In this document: positions 45,316 through 57,762 of the stretch, piece by piece
Layout: each line of letters opens with the position of its first letter
Position numbering within the stretch: position 1 is the first letter of the stretch
Notes under the pieces: model-generated
Databases searched by the model: none
What the model was told of the DNA's origin: nothing
Seen by the model: only the letters and a program-made list of their open reading frames with translations
Assembly (NCBI GenBank): GCA_951213105.1
Contig: OX578136.1
Span: 153,677,178 to 153,741,177, forward strand
Length of the DNA: 64,000 bases
Reading direction: 5' to 3'
DNA from: Amaurobius ferox
Lineage: Eukaryota > Arthropoda > Arachnida > Araneae > Amaurobiidae
Position numbers and translations under genes: made by a program

Positions 45316-45974
45316 AAAAGCACGCTTTTGTCGATAAAATGCGAAAAGGAGCTTTGTAAGAGAGGATGGACTACTTAATTTTATATATTTGTGTGCAGCG
45401 TATTCGATATTCATAATTATTGTCAATATTCAAGACAGTTAATATCAGTGATTTATATGGGGATACGCGAAATACACCACAATCCCATCTTTATACAAAA
45501 TGTTTTTGTTTAATTTATTTAAAGCTTTAAAACTTTGTACATTCCATTTAAATATTTAATATTTTTGCATTTATTTGCATTGCATGAAGCAAAAAGGATT
45601 TCGCAAACAAAAAAGTATATAATGGCAACACTGTCCGGCAAAAAGCCTCGAAGAGAGGGGGTGGGGTCATCCACGGTTCTTTAATAAAAAATTGAGCCAT
45701 GAGCCCGACAGCCAATTAAAATGTTTTCAGCCTGAAGCTAATGAGAGTAACATTTCGTCATTTATGACGTCACGAAACATTATTGCTGTTGCCAAAACAC
45801 AGTAAATTTGCCCATTATTTCAATTAAAAATTGTTTGTTAATTTTGAAGTGGCAATATCCAGACGTAAACAACCTGCGCAAAGAGTTTTAATTGTACTGT
45901 GCGCACCTTCCTCAATGACACCCAAAGAAATTATCTTCTTTTTTTTTCGCAGCAATCAATGCTTTATGCATACC
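45316..45974. other. No gene seen
   Basis: AT-rich spacer between two tandem H2 copies, with a short GC-richer patch (45640-45670). Confidence 0.5.
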
Positions 45975-47358
45975 AATTATTCATAAAGCATTGATTATGA
46001 AACACTTTCCAACTTCAATACAACTTTATATAAACATCTCTAAAATGCGATCCATTCCTCGGTAATATTTTTAAAATTATCACAATACTACATTAATTTA
46101 TTATATTTGAAAACTTAAAACTTCATCGAAAAAAATGAACTTCATTAAAATGACTGCATTAAAATATAAATTGCCTGGTTTAAACATCTCTAAAATGCTA
46201 TACATTCCTCGATAATATTTTTAAACTTATCATAATACTACAACGATATTTGAAAACTTCATCGAAAACAAATGAACTTTATTCAAATGACATCATCGAA
46301 ATATAAATCGCCTGGCTCTCTCTATAAAAGCAGTATTTCATTCATAAACGTTTTTCCATTCCTTTGATTCATAACAATACTATATAATAATTTATTTTAT
46401 GTAAAAACTTAAAACTATGGAGGTACAAGTAATTTAATTCTATGCTTAAAACTTCATTGAAAAAATCGGCTGGTTCTCTGTGTAACATCAATGAATGTTG
46501 CATTCATATCAGCGATATTGCAGACTCCATGAGCTGAATAATTTAGCGTTAAAGAAATGGTGCAATTCTTATACAACTCATTCTACATCTTTTGGTGTTT
46601 ACGTTCTCCATAAGTGAAAATTAGGCTTCGTTGTAGAAATAATCAAAGTTTGATAATCATTTAAACTCACATATATTGTAATTGCGTTATTTCAATGTGT
46701 AGATACACATAATTTAAGCAAAAATAAAGTGGTTTTAGGATGGATACAACACTCAATATGAATTAAAAAGAACTTTAAAAATAACGATTTTCACACAAGA
46801 TGGATGCCATATTTTATTTTGAAGTGAGTCACGTGATCTCTTCATATAATGCTCACGTGATCGCTTCAAGGTATATAATAATAAGAGGTGTAATTGTTAT
46901 TTTAATTTTTATTTTAAAAACTACTAAATATATTTTGCTAAAAAAAAATGTATATATTTTATGGGATAATTTGAATATTTTCTAAAACGTTCGAAGCAAT
47001 TTGTGAATTTTATATTCGCCTAAAAAATGTTTGAAAAATTAGGTCCCTAAGTGTTCAATGTATTTCAATTTTTCAACCCGGGTTCAATCCAAAACTAATT
47101 GGGTGATATTATTCATTTATATTCCCATAGGTCCCACAGACCGTCTGAACAACATACTAAAATTTCATTTTGATAAAGTCATTTTTGCGGCAGTTATCGT
47201 GCTAACGGACAGACAGACAGACAGATAGAATGAACAAAATCATAAGCACTTTTCAACTAAGTTGTAAAGTGTTAAAAAGTCATAAACACTTTTCAACTGT
47301 GTTAAAAAGTGTTAAAAAGTCATAAACACTTTTCAACTATGTTGTGAAGTGTTAAAAA
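45975..47358 (+). mobile_element. H2 Helentron-like element, copy 3, triplicated end
   Basis: Same order as copy 2. The (GACA)n tract is short (47208-47226). The terminal hairpin motif CATAAACACTTTTCAAC ... GTTAAAAAG is present three times in tandem (from 47242, 47281 and 47321). Confidence 0.65.
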
Positions 47359-48230
47359 GATAAAACCGGATGACAATACATAGGATACCCAACCGCGTAG
47401 TGAGTACCACTGATTTACATTATCTCTGTTTGTGTAATGCTTTATTTAGATGCATTTGTGATAAAAAAATTTAACACATATTAACGTATTTTTGATCTAA
47501 ACAATTTCCATCGTCAATTTGTATATGATCTCTATTTTCACTGATGAAACAGTCTTTCACATGGTACGGAAAAGTGGCATAAGTCAGATTTTTTCCTTTA
47601 TCATAATTCGGTTGATTTTAAAGATATAGATATGAGGTTTTTTTAATGATCTTATTGCATTAAGAATAAGAAATTTCTGATTGACCCAATTTCTCTAAGG
47701 GGGTCGTAAAAACATTTAAAAGTGTAACTTTTTGAAAATTAATGGGAAGACTATTTCATTAACGCAGTCTGATTTCCTTCCTTGATTTCAACATTTTCGC
47801 AATTTACATTGCCCACTTATCTCCAATAGGTAAATAATTAAAACCCGTTTGAATATTTTTGGGACACCCTGTATAGCGCATTCAAGTTAGCGTAAAACAA
47901 CGTATTCCTTGCATCATTCTGTAATATTGATTGAAAATTACGTGCACAGCAAAATCGATAGAGATACGTTTTATCTACTTATTGTTGTCTGAAACAACTG
48001 TATTAAAAACCACGTAAATCATGCACCAAATATTATGAACTTAGAACACAGGTCATTTAAAAGAAATTCAAATAGTTGCAGCAATCGCATCGCTTTAATT
48101 TTTTTTACAGTGATATCTTTACAATATATTAATACTTGGTTCAAATTTATCAACTAATGTAGTTTTTAGATGATGAACTGGGTGTAAGTAACTCTAGTTA
48201 ATTTATGATCATTGTTCCAGCTCTTTTAGT
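47359..48230. other. Old repeat end, otherwise no gene
   Basis: TTTTTGGGACACCCTGTATA at 47856-47875 is a typical terminal phrase of abundant arthropod DNA repeats. The preceding ~300 bases are probably that element. A splice-acceptor-like TCATTGTTCCAG ends at 48221, just before the F-box gene. Confidence 0.4.
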
Positions 48231-49742
48231 ATGAGCGAAGACGACCTGATGGAGCTTGAATGTTCACAAGACGACAACTCCTTTGAAGTAGAGCATATGC
48301 AATTGGCATTCCCTGACTGGTCTGAGTTGCCGCCACTTATTCTGGAGCAGATATACTTAAAACTGAGAAAAAAAGACCAGGGCCAAATGTCGTTAGTTTG
48401 TCAAAAGTGGTCTCAAGAGTTCACTAATCCGAGACTCTAGAGGAAGTTGAAGTTCGTTATTCCACAGGGTGGTTATCCATCAGACACATTTTCGGATGTT
48501 CGACTCGCGCGACGCTTTGGAAATATGTTCCATCATGTGAAAATAGTGTGTCTGAAAATTTCAAATACTACCCCCGAAAACGCTTGGATAGAATTGATAT
48601 TATTTTTGCGAGCACTGACATCTCACTCCAAGCTGTTGACACTGTCTCTCTGCGGTCTGGGGATACTCTTTAAACATCTAGATGACGGAAGTTGTAGAAA
48701 TATCTTTGAATACATCCAGAATCTGTTTCTGTCTCAGAGAAATTTAAGATCAGTTGTATTCCAAAATTCTCAATTTAGAAAATTTTATGCTGAGAAAATG
48801 CTGACAGCAATTTTCACGAATAACCTACCAACCATAAAATATCTAAACATTGAGGAATTCTTACATGAATACGAAAGCGATATTTCCAATGACAATGTTA
48901 CGGGTTATTTTTTAAACTTTGAAATTTTGATGAGCTTACAAGAAATATCAGTAAATTACACACAAACTTTTGAAAGTATCTTAATTTCAGGATTTAATTA
49001 TGGAATCAGATCCCACATACAACAAAGGAAAGGAGCATTGGAGAAAATAAAATTAATTTGTAATGGCTCTAAATCTACCGTTTACCAAGGCATTGCACTA
49101 AATATATGGAAATATTTCTGCGAAATTTGTCCAGCACTGAAAGTAGACCTATCGTATCATGTAACAGGTGTTGTAAAAAATTTAATACAGCTGTATATTG
49201 TGCAGCACATGCCGGTAAGGTCCTTGCACGTTAAATGGTACATGGACAGAGCTGAAGATCAAACTCAAATGGAATTTTTTCTCCTGCATCTTGTGTCATG
49301 TGGTACCAACTGCTTTATCGAGGAACTGAACATAATTTGGACACAACATACCATTGATTTTGTTTCGGGGCTTATAAGTTTTCTACGTGTATGCCCAAGG
49401 TTGAAAAGTCTTTTATTGTGCATTCAACATCCAGTGGTAGATTTGGACAGAGTATTTAGTTTCTGGCTTGAAAATGGGCTTAAATCTTTACAAGATGCAC
49501 ATATGAACGTAGAAAATGTGGGTGGGCGTGAAGCCTACACAACCTGCACAAATCTAGATAAAGTTTATGTTCCATTATTGCGAAAGATGGGATTAAATAT
49601 AATACTAACCGTGAATGCAGGGTGGAGACCAAGAAGAGATGGGCATAATTTAAATAACTTCAAGGTAAATTGTCTAAATTTCAAAAGGAGTGAAGCAGCA
49701 GTTTTTACTCTAAAGATGAATGGAAATGTTTGCAAGGTATAA
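48231..49742 (+). pseudogene. F-box protein (FBXO39-like) with one in-frame stop
   Basis: One frame of 503 codons including a single TAG at 48438-48440. Residues 1-26 are acidic. The F-box follows (about 27-70): FPDWSELPPLILEQIYLKLR, then GQMSLVCQKWSQEFTNPRL, the stop, RKLKFVIP. F-box proteins normally have Trp at the stop position (PxLW-R-x-hydrophobic), so TGG to TAG is the simplest cause. Residues ~75-500 are leucine-rich with irregular LRR-like spacing (LTLSLCGLG, LKSLLLC) and a C-terminal TNLDKVYVPLLRK that resembles FBXO39. F-box proteins recruit substrates to SCF ubiquitin ligases. The ORF ends at TAA 49740. Alternatively a donor at 49737 (CAAG|GTATAA) could join an acceptor ending at 49901, adding SNKMRTKNTEYLKY. 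Retained coding over 430 codons after the stop suggests a recent lesion, an assembly error or a polymorphism. Confidence 0.8.
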
Positions 49743-49901
49743 AAACGTATCTCCTTGCCAAATTTAATCTCATTAAATTTCTTCAATGTTTGATGTTTAA
49801 AACTCTTGTATATTTTTAACATTAATATCCTTAACAAAAACTTACATCAAGAAAAATTGGTACTGTTATGTTAATATGGATTATTTTTTTTTTCATTTCA
49901 G
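49737..49901 (+). other. Possible terminal intron of the F-box gene
   Basis: GTATAA at 49737 and TTTTTTTTTTCATTTCAG ending at 49901 form a 165-base GT-AG intron in phase 0. The frame then stays open to TAA at 49944-49946. AATAAA occurs at 49905-49910. Both the spliced and unspliced ends are plausible. Confidence 0.35.
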
Positions 49902-49946
49902 AGTAATAAAATGCGAACAAAGAACACTGAGTACCTAAAATATTAA

Positions 49947-50539
49947 CTATCAGTTCTATTAATAGTCAATTTAAACTACTAGCGTTCTAATGTTAACTAT
50001 AATAGAATTTATATTACTAGAAAGGGTTTGCTAATATTTTACTTCATTAACTGTACTTATACTATTTAATTCAGATCAAGCTCAGGACGAAACCGATATT
50101 TTGAATTTCAAACCCATAAAATATTGTATTCAGTTAAGAAGGATGATGTTAACCCTATTGGAAATTTTCGTGATATGGTAAAAGTTTACAGATCTCCATT
50201 GGCGTACTTTAAAAATTACTGTAATTTTGGCGCAATCTCTTTCTCTTGATCGGAAGCTAAGTGATGGCCAGAGAAGCACAGCATAAAATGGCCAGAGAAC
50301 AGCAAAACATAAAATGATGGAGATGTACATATAACTCCATTAAAATAATTATATATATATTAATACGCCAGAAACTACAAATTTCGTATAAATGATTTAA
50401 TAATTTAAATTTAAAAAACGCTTTTGTCTAATTTTCAATAATTTAAATTAAAATTTTTTTTTTTTTACTTTTCAAATAGTTTGAAACTAGAATCTTTTTG
50501 TTTACTTTTTGATATTATTTATTCTTCCATTTGGCTAAA
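49947..50539. other. No gene seen
   Basis: AT-rich sequence with no identified repeat. Confidence 0.5.
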
Positions 50540-51844
50540 CACTAGCAGATATACCAGTCGCTGTTTGTGATTAAAAATGTGCAATAGTAGTGCAAATCAT
50601 ATCATTCTTCAAAAATTTCATTAAAATGTCTTAATTTAATGAAATTGACATTTTAATTAATTCCCCTTAAGAAGAGAAGAAATTTAGTTCTCCTGAAATA
50701 AATGAATGAATCATAAAATAATGTTAATTATAATTTTATCAATTTAGCTTCAGTTTCGTAACTGTAGAATCATTATTGCCAGTTTGGAGACATTTTCGTC
50801 AATTTGGCCCCACAATTAAAAAGTAATGAAGTTGGCGACATCTCAACAAATGAGTCGCCAATGTTTGCTAAATTTTTTGCCAAGTGTTATATATTTGATG
50901 ATACTGACTACTGTTCATTTTTATGTATTTTTAGATACATTTAATTGAAAAACCTGCAATGCCTCAAGCACGGCTCAAGCTAGCGTTCTAAAGTTTATGT
51001 CATTTGTTATAGAATAAAATATAAGTACAAATAATTATTTATTTAACATTATTGAATGACCTAATTTTTTTTTATATTTTAAAAACTCATTCGAGCATTT
51101 GTAGGTCTGTGTGCATGTTCGAGCGCGTTTAAAATCAAGAAGGTTCCAGTATTTACTGATTGTAGCTATCGTACCCAATTATTTTTGAAACGCTTCATTC
51201 GTTTATGAAATATCGCATTCACAGACTCACGGACATATACTTGAGCATATGTCGTCTTTTATTTTAGATTTTCACAATTTTTGCGGGCCATTTCGCAAAA
51301 AAGGCAGGTTCTTTTTTCCCGAATCGTATCAAAGTCTAATCAGCAGAAGGGTAGCCCACAATCGACTTCTCTACGAAATTTTGTGAAATTGGATCAATTA
51401 GGTTTTCAGCTAGAGGGGATACGGATAATTTTTGCTTACCAATTCTCAAAAAATGGCAAGTTTTTCTATTACGAATCGCACTAAAGCTAATAAGCACCAG
51501 GGTATCTCACAAGTAACTTATCTATAAAATTTTACGAAATTCGATCAAATAGTTTTTGAAATAGACTGGATACATACATTGCACGGACAGACACACAGAC
51601 ACAGACTTCACACCACAGTTAGTTTTTGTGGATTTCGCAAGATTTTGTGGGTTTCACATTTTTGGTATGATTCGGGATAAAAAGGCTCTTTTATCCCGAA
51701 TCATACCAAAAACTAATCAGCAACTGGATCACAGACAGGTTACTTAACTACCAAATTTTATGATATTTGGTCAATCGGTTTATCAACTGGAGTGGATGCA
51801 TACGATTTTTGCACACTGTTTTGTAAAAAAACAGCACACAAGAA
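50540..51844 (+). mobile_element. Worn H1/H3-type remnants
   Basis: 50760-50890 keeps H1 words (TTTCGTCAATTTGGC, GAAGTTGGCGACATCTC, GAGTCGCCAA). 51270-51830 carries three tandem H3 modules (TTTTGCGGGCCATTTCGCAA, CGAATCGTATCAAAG, CACAATCGACTTCTCTAC and relatives). CAGACACACAGACACAGAC lies at 51588. 50545-50640 matches 61290-61400, pointing to another old repeat. Ends are lost. Confidence 0.45.
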
Positions 51845-53135
51845 AGATCAATCATGCTTAAAGCATTGATTATGAAACACTTTCCAACTTCAATGCAATT
51901 TTATTTAAACATCTCTAAATGCAATACATTCCTAAGTAATATTTTAAAACTTATCACAATACTACATTAATTTATTATATTTGAAAACTTAAACTTTCAT
52001 CGAAAAAAATTAACTTCATTCAAATGACGGCATTGAAATATAAATTGCCTGGTTTAAACATCTCTAAAATGTAATACATTCCTCGGTAATAATTTTAGAA
52101 TTGTCATAATACTACGATAATTTATTGTATTTGAAAACTTCATCGAAAACAACTGAAATTCATTCAAATGACGTCATAGAAAAAATAACACGCCTGGATC
52201 TCTCTATAAAAACAGCATTTCTTTCATAAATTTTTCCCATTCATTTCATCCATCACCATACTATAATAATTTATTTTATTTAAAAATTAAGATCATGGAG
52301 CTACAAGTAATTAAACTCTATGCCTAAAACTTCATTGAAGAAAATCGTCCTTCTCTTTGTAAAATCAATGAATATTTCATTCATATAAGCTATCCAGACT
52401 CCATGAGCTAAATAATTTTGTGTTAAAGAAATACAGTAATTCTAATGAAACTCATTCTACATATTTTGCTGTTTACATTTTCCATAAGTAAAAAATAGGC
52501 TTTGTTGTAGAAATAATCAAATTTGGATGATCATTTAAACTCAAATATATTGTCATTGCGTTGTTTCAGTATGTAGATGCACAGAATTTAAGCAAAAGTA
52601 AACTGGATTTAAGACGGATACAACACTCAATATGAATTAAAAAGAACTTAAAAAATCACGATTTTGAGACAAGATGGATGCCATATATCATTTTGAAGTG
52701 GGTCATGTGATCGTTTCATATCATGGTCACATGATCTCTTCATATAAGAGGTGTAATTATTATTTTAATTTTTATTTTAAAAACTACTAAATATATTTCG
52801 CTTTTTTATATATTTTATGGAACAATTTGAATATTACCTAAAATTTTCGAAGCAATTTGTGAATTTTAAATCCGCTTAAAAAATGTTTGAAAAATTAGGT
52901 CCCATAGGGCTCAATATATTTCATTTTTTCAACCCGGGTTCAATCCAAAACTAATTGGGTGATATTATTCATTTATATTCCCATGGGTCCTACGGACGGT
53001 CTGAACAACATACTAAAATTTAATTTTGATTAAGCCATTTTTACGGCAATTAGCGTGCTAACGGACAGACCGACAGACAGACAAACAGAACGAACAAAGT
53101 TATAAACACTTTTCAACTTTGTTGCAAAGTATTAA
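51845..53135 (+). mobile_element. H2 Helentron-like element, copy 4
   Basis: 5' foldback GATCAATCATGCTTAAAGC, tandem units, CCCGGGTTCAATCC and a short GACA tract (53065). The 3' hairpin AACACTTTTCAAC, TTTGTTGCAAAGT at 53106-53131 has one base lost from pairing. Confidence 0.67.
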
Positions 53136-53398
53136 TTAAAATGAAGAAATATATCGAATATTGACGTTGTGTTAAAAAACTGCTCGTTGTTTCTCTGCAC
53201 CTATTAAAAAAAATACTGAAAGGCGAGACATCAATTTTTGAAGTCCAAACAATAAAAAGCTTGAATAACATTTAAAAATATTATTTATTTTAATTCTAGC
53301 TTCTAAAAATTAAATGCGTTAAAAAAAATTAAGACTATATTCATATAAAGTTACGTCACAAAATATTCATTATACCAAAATTATTTTTAACACTTTAC
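53136..53398. other. Spacer between convergent H2 copies
   Basis: 263 bases of AT-rich sequence with no feature. Confidence 0.5.
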
Positions 53399-53432
53399 AA
53401 CAAAGTTGAAAAGTGTTTATGACTTTGTTCAT

Positions 53433-53470
<38 letters not shown>

Positions 53471-53790
53471 CGTTAGCACGATAACTGCCGTAAAAATGAG
53501 TTTATCAAAATGAAATTTTAGTATGTTGTTCAGACGGTCTGTAGGACCTATGGGAATATAAATAAATAATATCACCCAATTAGTTTTTTATTGAACCCGG
53601 GTTGAAAAAATGAAATACATTGAACCCTATGGGACCTAATTTTTCAAACATATTTTAAGTAAATTTAAAATTCACGAATTGCTTCGAAATTTTTAGGAAA
53701 TATTCACATTATCCCATAGAATATATAAAAAAAAATTCAGTAAAATATGTTAAGTAGTTTTTTAATTAAAAAAATTATTTAATATAGGGA
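53399..53790 (-). mobile_element. H2 element, 3' part, reverse orientation
   Basis: It begins with the hairpin AACACTTTACAACAAAGTTG, AAAAGTGTT, then (TGTC)n at 53437-53470 and GAACCCGGGTTGAAAAAATG, the reverse complement of the H2 3' part. The 5' part of the same orientation is at 55020-55440, so one element has probably been split by later insertions. Confidence 0.65.
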
Positions 53791-54177
53791 AAAAAACAAA
53801 TTCAATTAAATTCTGACTTTGGGATATCTTCCAGAAAGAAAAGAGAGAGATATTATATAATAAATATCTTCTCATTTGTTTAAACGTTTTGCATATGGGA
53901 GTGGCTTCATACTTTAAGATAAATTTGGTAGATAACAATTTTTCATTTTTTTTAAATTTTATATAACTCTTCATGATAAATTTAATTGATGGCATTTTAA
54001 ATGCACTTTCCTACGTCCTAGAGAGTTAAAATTTGGTACACAGCTTAAATTTGTTGAACATTTTATTCGACAAAAATTTGATGGATCTTTAAATATAGAT
54101 TATACATTTTTTTCGAAATGGCCTGAAAATAATCCCCGTTCACTTCTATAAATCATTGGTGTAATATTGTTAAAAAT
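53791..54177. other. No gene seen
   Basis: AT-rich insert between the two halves of the reverse H2 copy. A minus frame at 53762-53995 is composition-driven. Confidence 0.45.
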
Positions 54178-55005
54178 TCTGATGTGGACAGCACATGTCT
54201 TTCTCTGCAGACTCATATTCGTTCTCTTTATTTATTCAATGATAATTTGAGTTTATCTGCACAACATAAGTATTTTAAATGACATTGAATTTACACGTTA
54301 AACTTAAATTTGGTTCTCATTTGATAGCTGGACTTATTGTCAAAGGTGGCGTAGCGAAAACGCGAAAAAACTAGAATATCTCAAGAACGGCTAGTCCTAG
54401 AGTAATGGGGTTAGTCTTATTCTTTTTGTTGTCAAAAATCACATATAAAATAGGAATTTAATTGATATAATTGAGCACACGTAGTCTTTTATTTTTATAT
54501 ATAACGATTTTTGCTGGCCATTTCGCAAAAATAGCCCGTTCCTTTTTCCCGAATCGTAGTAGAATAACCTACAAATGATTTATATACAAAATTTTGTTAA
54601 ATTTGGTATATAAATCACTTGTAGGTTATTGAAATATTATACTCCAAATTTTGTTAAATTTGGTTCATTAGTTTTTAGCTAGAGTGGATAAAGGCAATTT
54701 CTGCGGCCATTTCGCAAAGAAGGCAGATTCTTTTATTACGAATCGTACTATAATCTAATGAACATCAGGATTTCCCACAAAAAACATACCTACCAAATTG
54801 TATGAAATTCGGTCCATTAGTTTTTCAATTAGAGTGGATGTAATATCCACACAGACACACAGAAACATACACAGATACACCCTTACACACACAGACGTCT
54901 TCCTAAAAGTAGATTTTTCGTGTTCTAGAAGTCCCAAAACGTGTAGATACTTTGAAAATTCGAGTTCCGATCTTCGGCACGATTCCAATACTTTGAGTAC
55001 ATACA
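54178..55005 (+). mobile_element. H3 Helentron-like element, copy 2
   Basis: TCTGATGTGGACAGCACATG at 54178 and CGGCTAGTCCTAGAGTAATG at 54390 match the copy at 14014. It has two to three tandem H3 modules (GGCCATTTCGCAAA at 54515 and 54706) and a CACACAGACACACAG tract (54850-54890). The 3' hairpin is degraded. It sits inside the reverse H2 copy. Confidence 0.58.
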
Positions 55006-55019
55006 CATACACATATATA

Positions 55020-55440
55020 TTATCTGTGTATCTAAATTCCGTGCCTATGCAATTACAATAGTTGTGATTTTAAATGATCCCTAAACTTTTATTATTTCTT
55101 CAAGGAAGCCTAATTTTAACATATGCAGAACGCAAATATCTCAAGCGATTGTAAGATGAATTACATAAGAATTGCTGAATTTTTTTCACACAAAATTATT
55201 TAGCTCTGGAGTCTGGAATACAAGTTATATGAATGAAATATTCATTGATTTTGCATAAAGAATCAGATGATTTATATTTCGATACAGTTTTAAATATTTA
55301 TGTATAATAAATTACTGTAGTACTGTGATAATGTAAAAGATATTACCACTGAATGAATCACATTTTAGAAATTTTTAAATGAAATTACATTTCAGTTGGA
55401 AAGTGTTTCATAATCAATGCTTATGCATGATTGATCTTTC
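55020..55440 (-). mobile_element. H2 element, 5' part, reverse orientation
   Basis: ATTCATTGATTTTGCATAAA, GGAAAGTGTTTCATAATCAA and GCATGATTGATCTTTC are the reverse complement of the H2 5' end. It is the probable partner of 53399-53790. Confidence 0.6.
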
Positions 55441-55715
55441 TTGTTATAACATTACTGAGATTTTCACTCATTAAGTCTTCAATTAAATTCTGAGAGGATT
55501 GGCGATGTAATAACACAATCAAAGACCACGGACTGAAAATGAAACATTTTCTACAAACCTTACTATCCCTTGATTTTATCTATGTATACATTTGTTTACC
55601 CCAATTACCTTGAAATATACCCCAATTACCTTGACTCGAAGTGGGAAAAGCAGCATGTGACTTAGCATGTGTGTTGTTGTTGGACATGATTAATATCAAG
55701 AACACTTTTAAAAAA
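55441..55715. other. No gene seen
   Basis: Unique AT-rich sequence with a tandem ACCCCAATTACCTTGA doublet near 55600-55632. Confidence 0.5.
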
Positions 55716-56634
55716 TCTGATGTGGGCAACACATGACTTTCCTTATATAATGCAATGAATTTACTACTTTTAAAGTTTAAAAAAATGTTATTCTTATAGT
55801 AGATACTTATATTCTTTCCAAGATATTGAATTTTCTTCAATTAGTCGTTATTTTAATTGGTTTAGCGTCATTTTTATCAATTTGGCGAGATTTTTGCTAA
55901 TTTGGCAACAATTAAAAATGTCGCCAAGTTGGCGACATTCCGCCAAATTCGTCGCCAAAATCTCGCCAAGCGTTATGGACGGAGAAATAAGTTATTCTTA
56001 CAGCAGATAAATGACTATTGGCGTTCAAATACAAAAGTATTATTCAAAGTATCTTTTTTCATAAATGGAACGAGCTACATCCACGAGAATAATATCACTA
56101 AATTTATCGCATAGTATTACATATGAAAAGTGAACATGTTTCTCAATAGGAAATATATTTTTTTTTATTTTATATAACTTTTTGATAATTTTTTTGAAAA
56201 ATGTGCAATATCTCGAGAACGGTCCATGTTAGCGTTCTAAAATTTATGTCAATCGTTTTCTAATGAAAAATTACATAAGAAATGTCTATTTGCGTAACTT
56301 TATTAGCGGTTTTGATTTTTTGACGATTTTTTCAAAATTTCACTCGAAAATTTTGGGGGTTCTGAACATTCGATTGCGTATAGAAACAATAGGCTTCCAG
56401 TGTTTACGGATTGTGATTTTTGTACCAAATTTCGTTCAAATCGGTCCATTCGTTCGTCAGTTATCGTCTCCACAGACTCACTGACACACACACACACACA
56501 GGCATCACTTCAAAAATGTTTGATTCGTGATCAGGGGTGCTTGATACGTGCTCTCCCGTCGAAAACTCGAATTCGAATTTTCGACCCCGTCACAATACTT
56601 TCCTTATACATTATGTATATAAGGAAAGTAAAAA
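55716..56634 (+). mobile_element. H1 Helentron-like element, copy 4
   Basis: Full set of H1 features: TCTGATGTGGGCAACACATG, the palindrome GTCGCCAAGTTGGCGAC at 55919-55935, a short CA tract at 56484-56501, and the hairpin ending GGAAAGT at 56629. Confidence 0.7.
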
Positions 56635-56861
56635 GCCTTTTATCCCAAACATCACTTTAGCATAAAATAACTGACTGCGCCACAAATATAAAACTTCAAA
56701 AAACATTTAGAAAAAGCATATTTTTGAAAACGTTAACATTTCTTTGCTTCAATTTTAACTGCAGTTATTAACAACAGCGCTTTCTGCATAAATATCTGCA
56801 GCTTTCGAAAGATCAGAATTATGAGTTAGACTGTGTGACAGTGTGTGTAAAAGAAAAAAAA
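56635..56861. other. Spacer between tandem H1 copies
   Basis: 227 bases of unique AT-rich sequence. Confidence 0.5.
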
Positions 56862-57762
56862 TCTGATGTGGGCAACACATGACTTTCCTTATATATTGTA
56901 ATGAATCTGCTACATTTGCAGTAAAAAAAAATTAGTTTTTCTTATAGTAGATACTAATATTCTATCCAAAATATTGAATTTTCTACAATTGGTCGTCATT
57001 TTCATTGATTTAGCGTCATTTTTATCCATTTGGCGAGATTTTCGGTAATTTCGCAACATTTCAAAAAGTCGCCAAGTTGGCGACATTTCGCCAAAATCTC
57101 GCCAAGCGTTATGGACGAAGAAAGAAGTTATTCTTACAGCAGATGAATGACTATTGGCGTTCAAATGCAAAAGTATTACTCAAAGTATCGTTTTTCATGA
57201 ATGGAACGAGCTAGATCCACGAGAATGATGTCACAAATTTATTGCATGGTATTACATATGATAAGTGAACATGTTTCTCAATAGGCAATATTTTTTTATA
57301 TGATTTTTTGATATATTTTTTTTAAATCTGCAATATCTCGAGAACGGTTCATGTTAGCGTTCTAAAATTTATGTCAGTCGTTTTCTAATGGAAAATTACA
57401 TAAGAAATGTCTAATTGCGTAACTTTATTAGAGGTTTTGATTTTTTGACGATTTTTTCAAAATTTCACTTGAAAATTTAGGGGGGTTCTGAACATTCGAT
57501 TGCGTTTAAAAACAATAGGCTTCCAGTGTTTACGGATTGTGATTTTTGTACCAAATTTCGTTCGAATCGCTCCATTCGTTCGTCAGTTATCGTCTCCACA
57601 GTCTCACTGACACACACACACACACACAGACATCACTTCAAAAATGTTTGATTCGTGATCAGGGATGCTTGAAACGTGCTCTCCCGTCGAAAACTCGAAT
57701 TCGAATTTTCGACCCCGTCACAATACTTTCCTTATACATTATGTATATAAGGAAAGTAAAAA
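56862..57762 (+). mobile_element. H1 Helentron-like element, copy 5
   Basis: Same features and orientation as copy 4. The palindrome GTCGCCAAGTTGGCGAC recurs at 57067-57083, the CA tract at 57609-57628, and the hairpin ends near 57757. Confidence 0.7.

Noticed and set aside
49565..49837. Minus-strand 90-residue frame
   Set aside because: Antisense shadow of the F-box gene 3' end.
51845..53135. CCCGGGTTCAATCC in H2 as a tRNA box B
   Set aside because: The word lacks the invariant TTCGA, no box A lies at the right distance, and it is internal to a non-SINE element.
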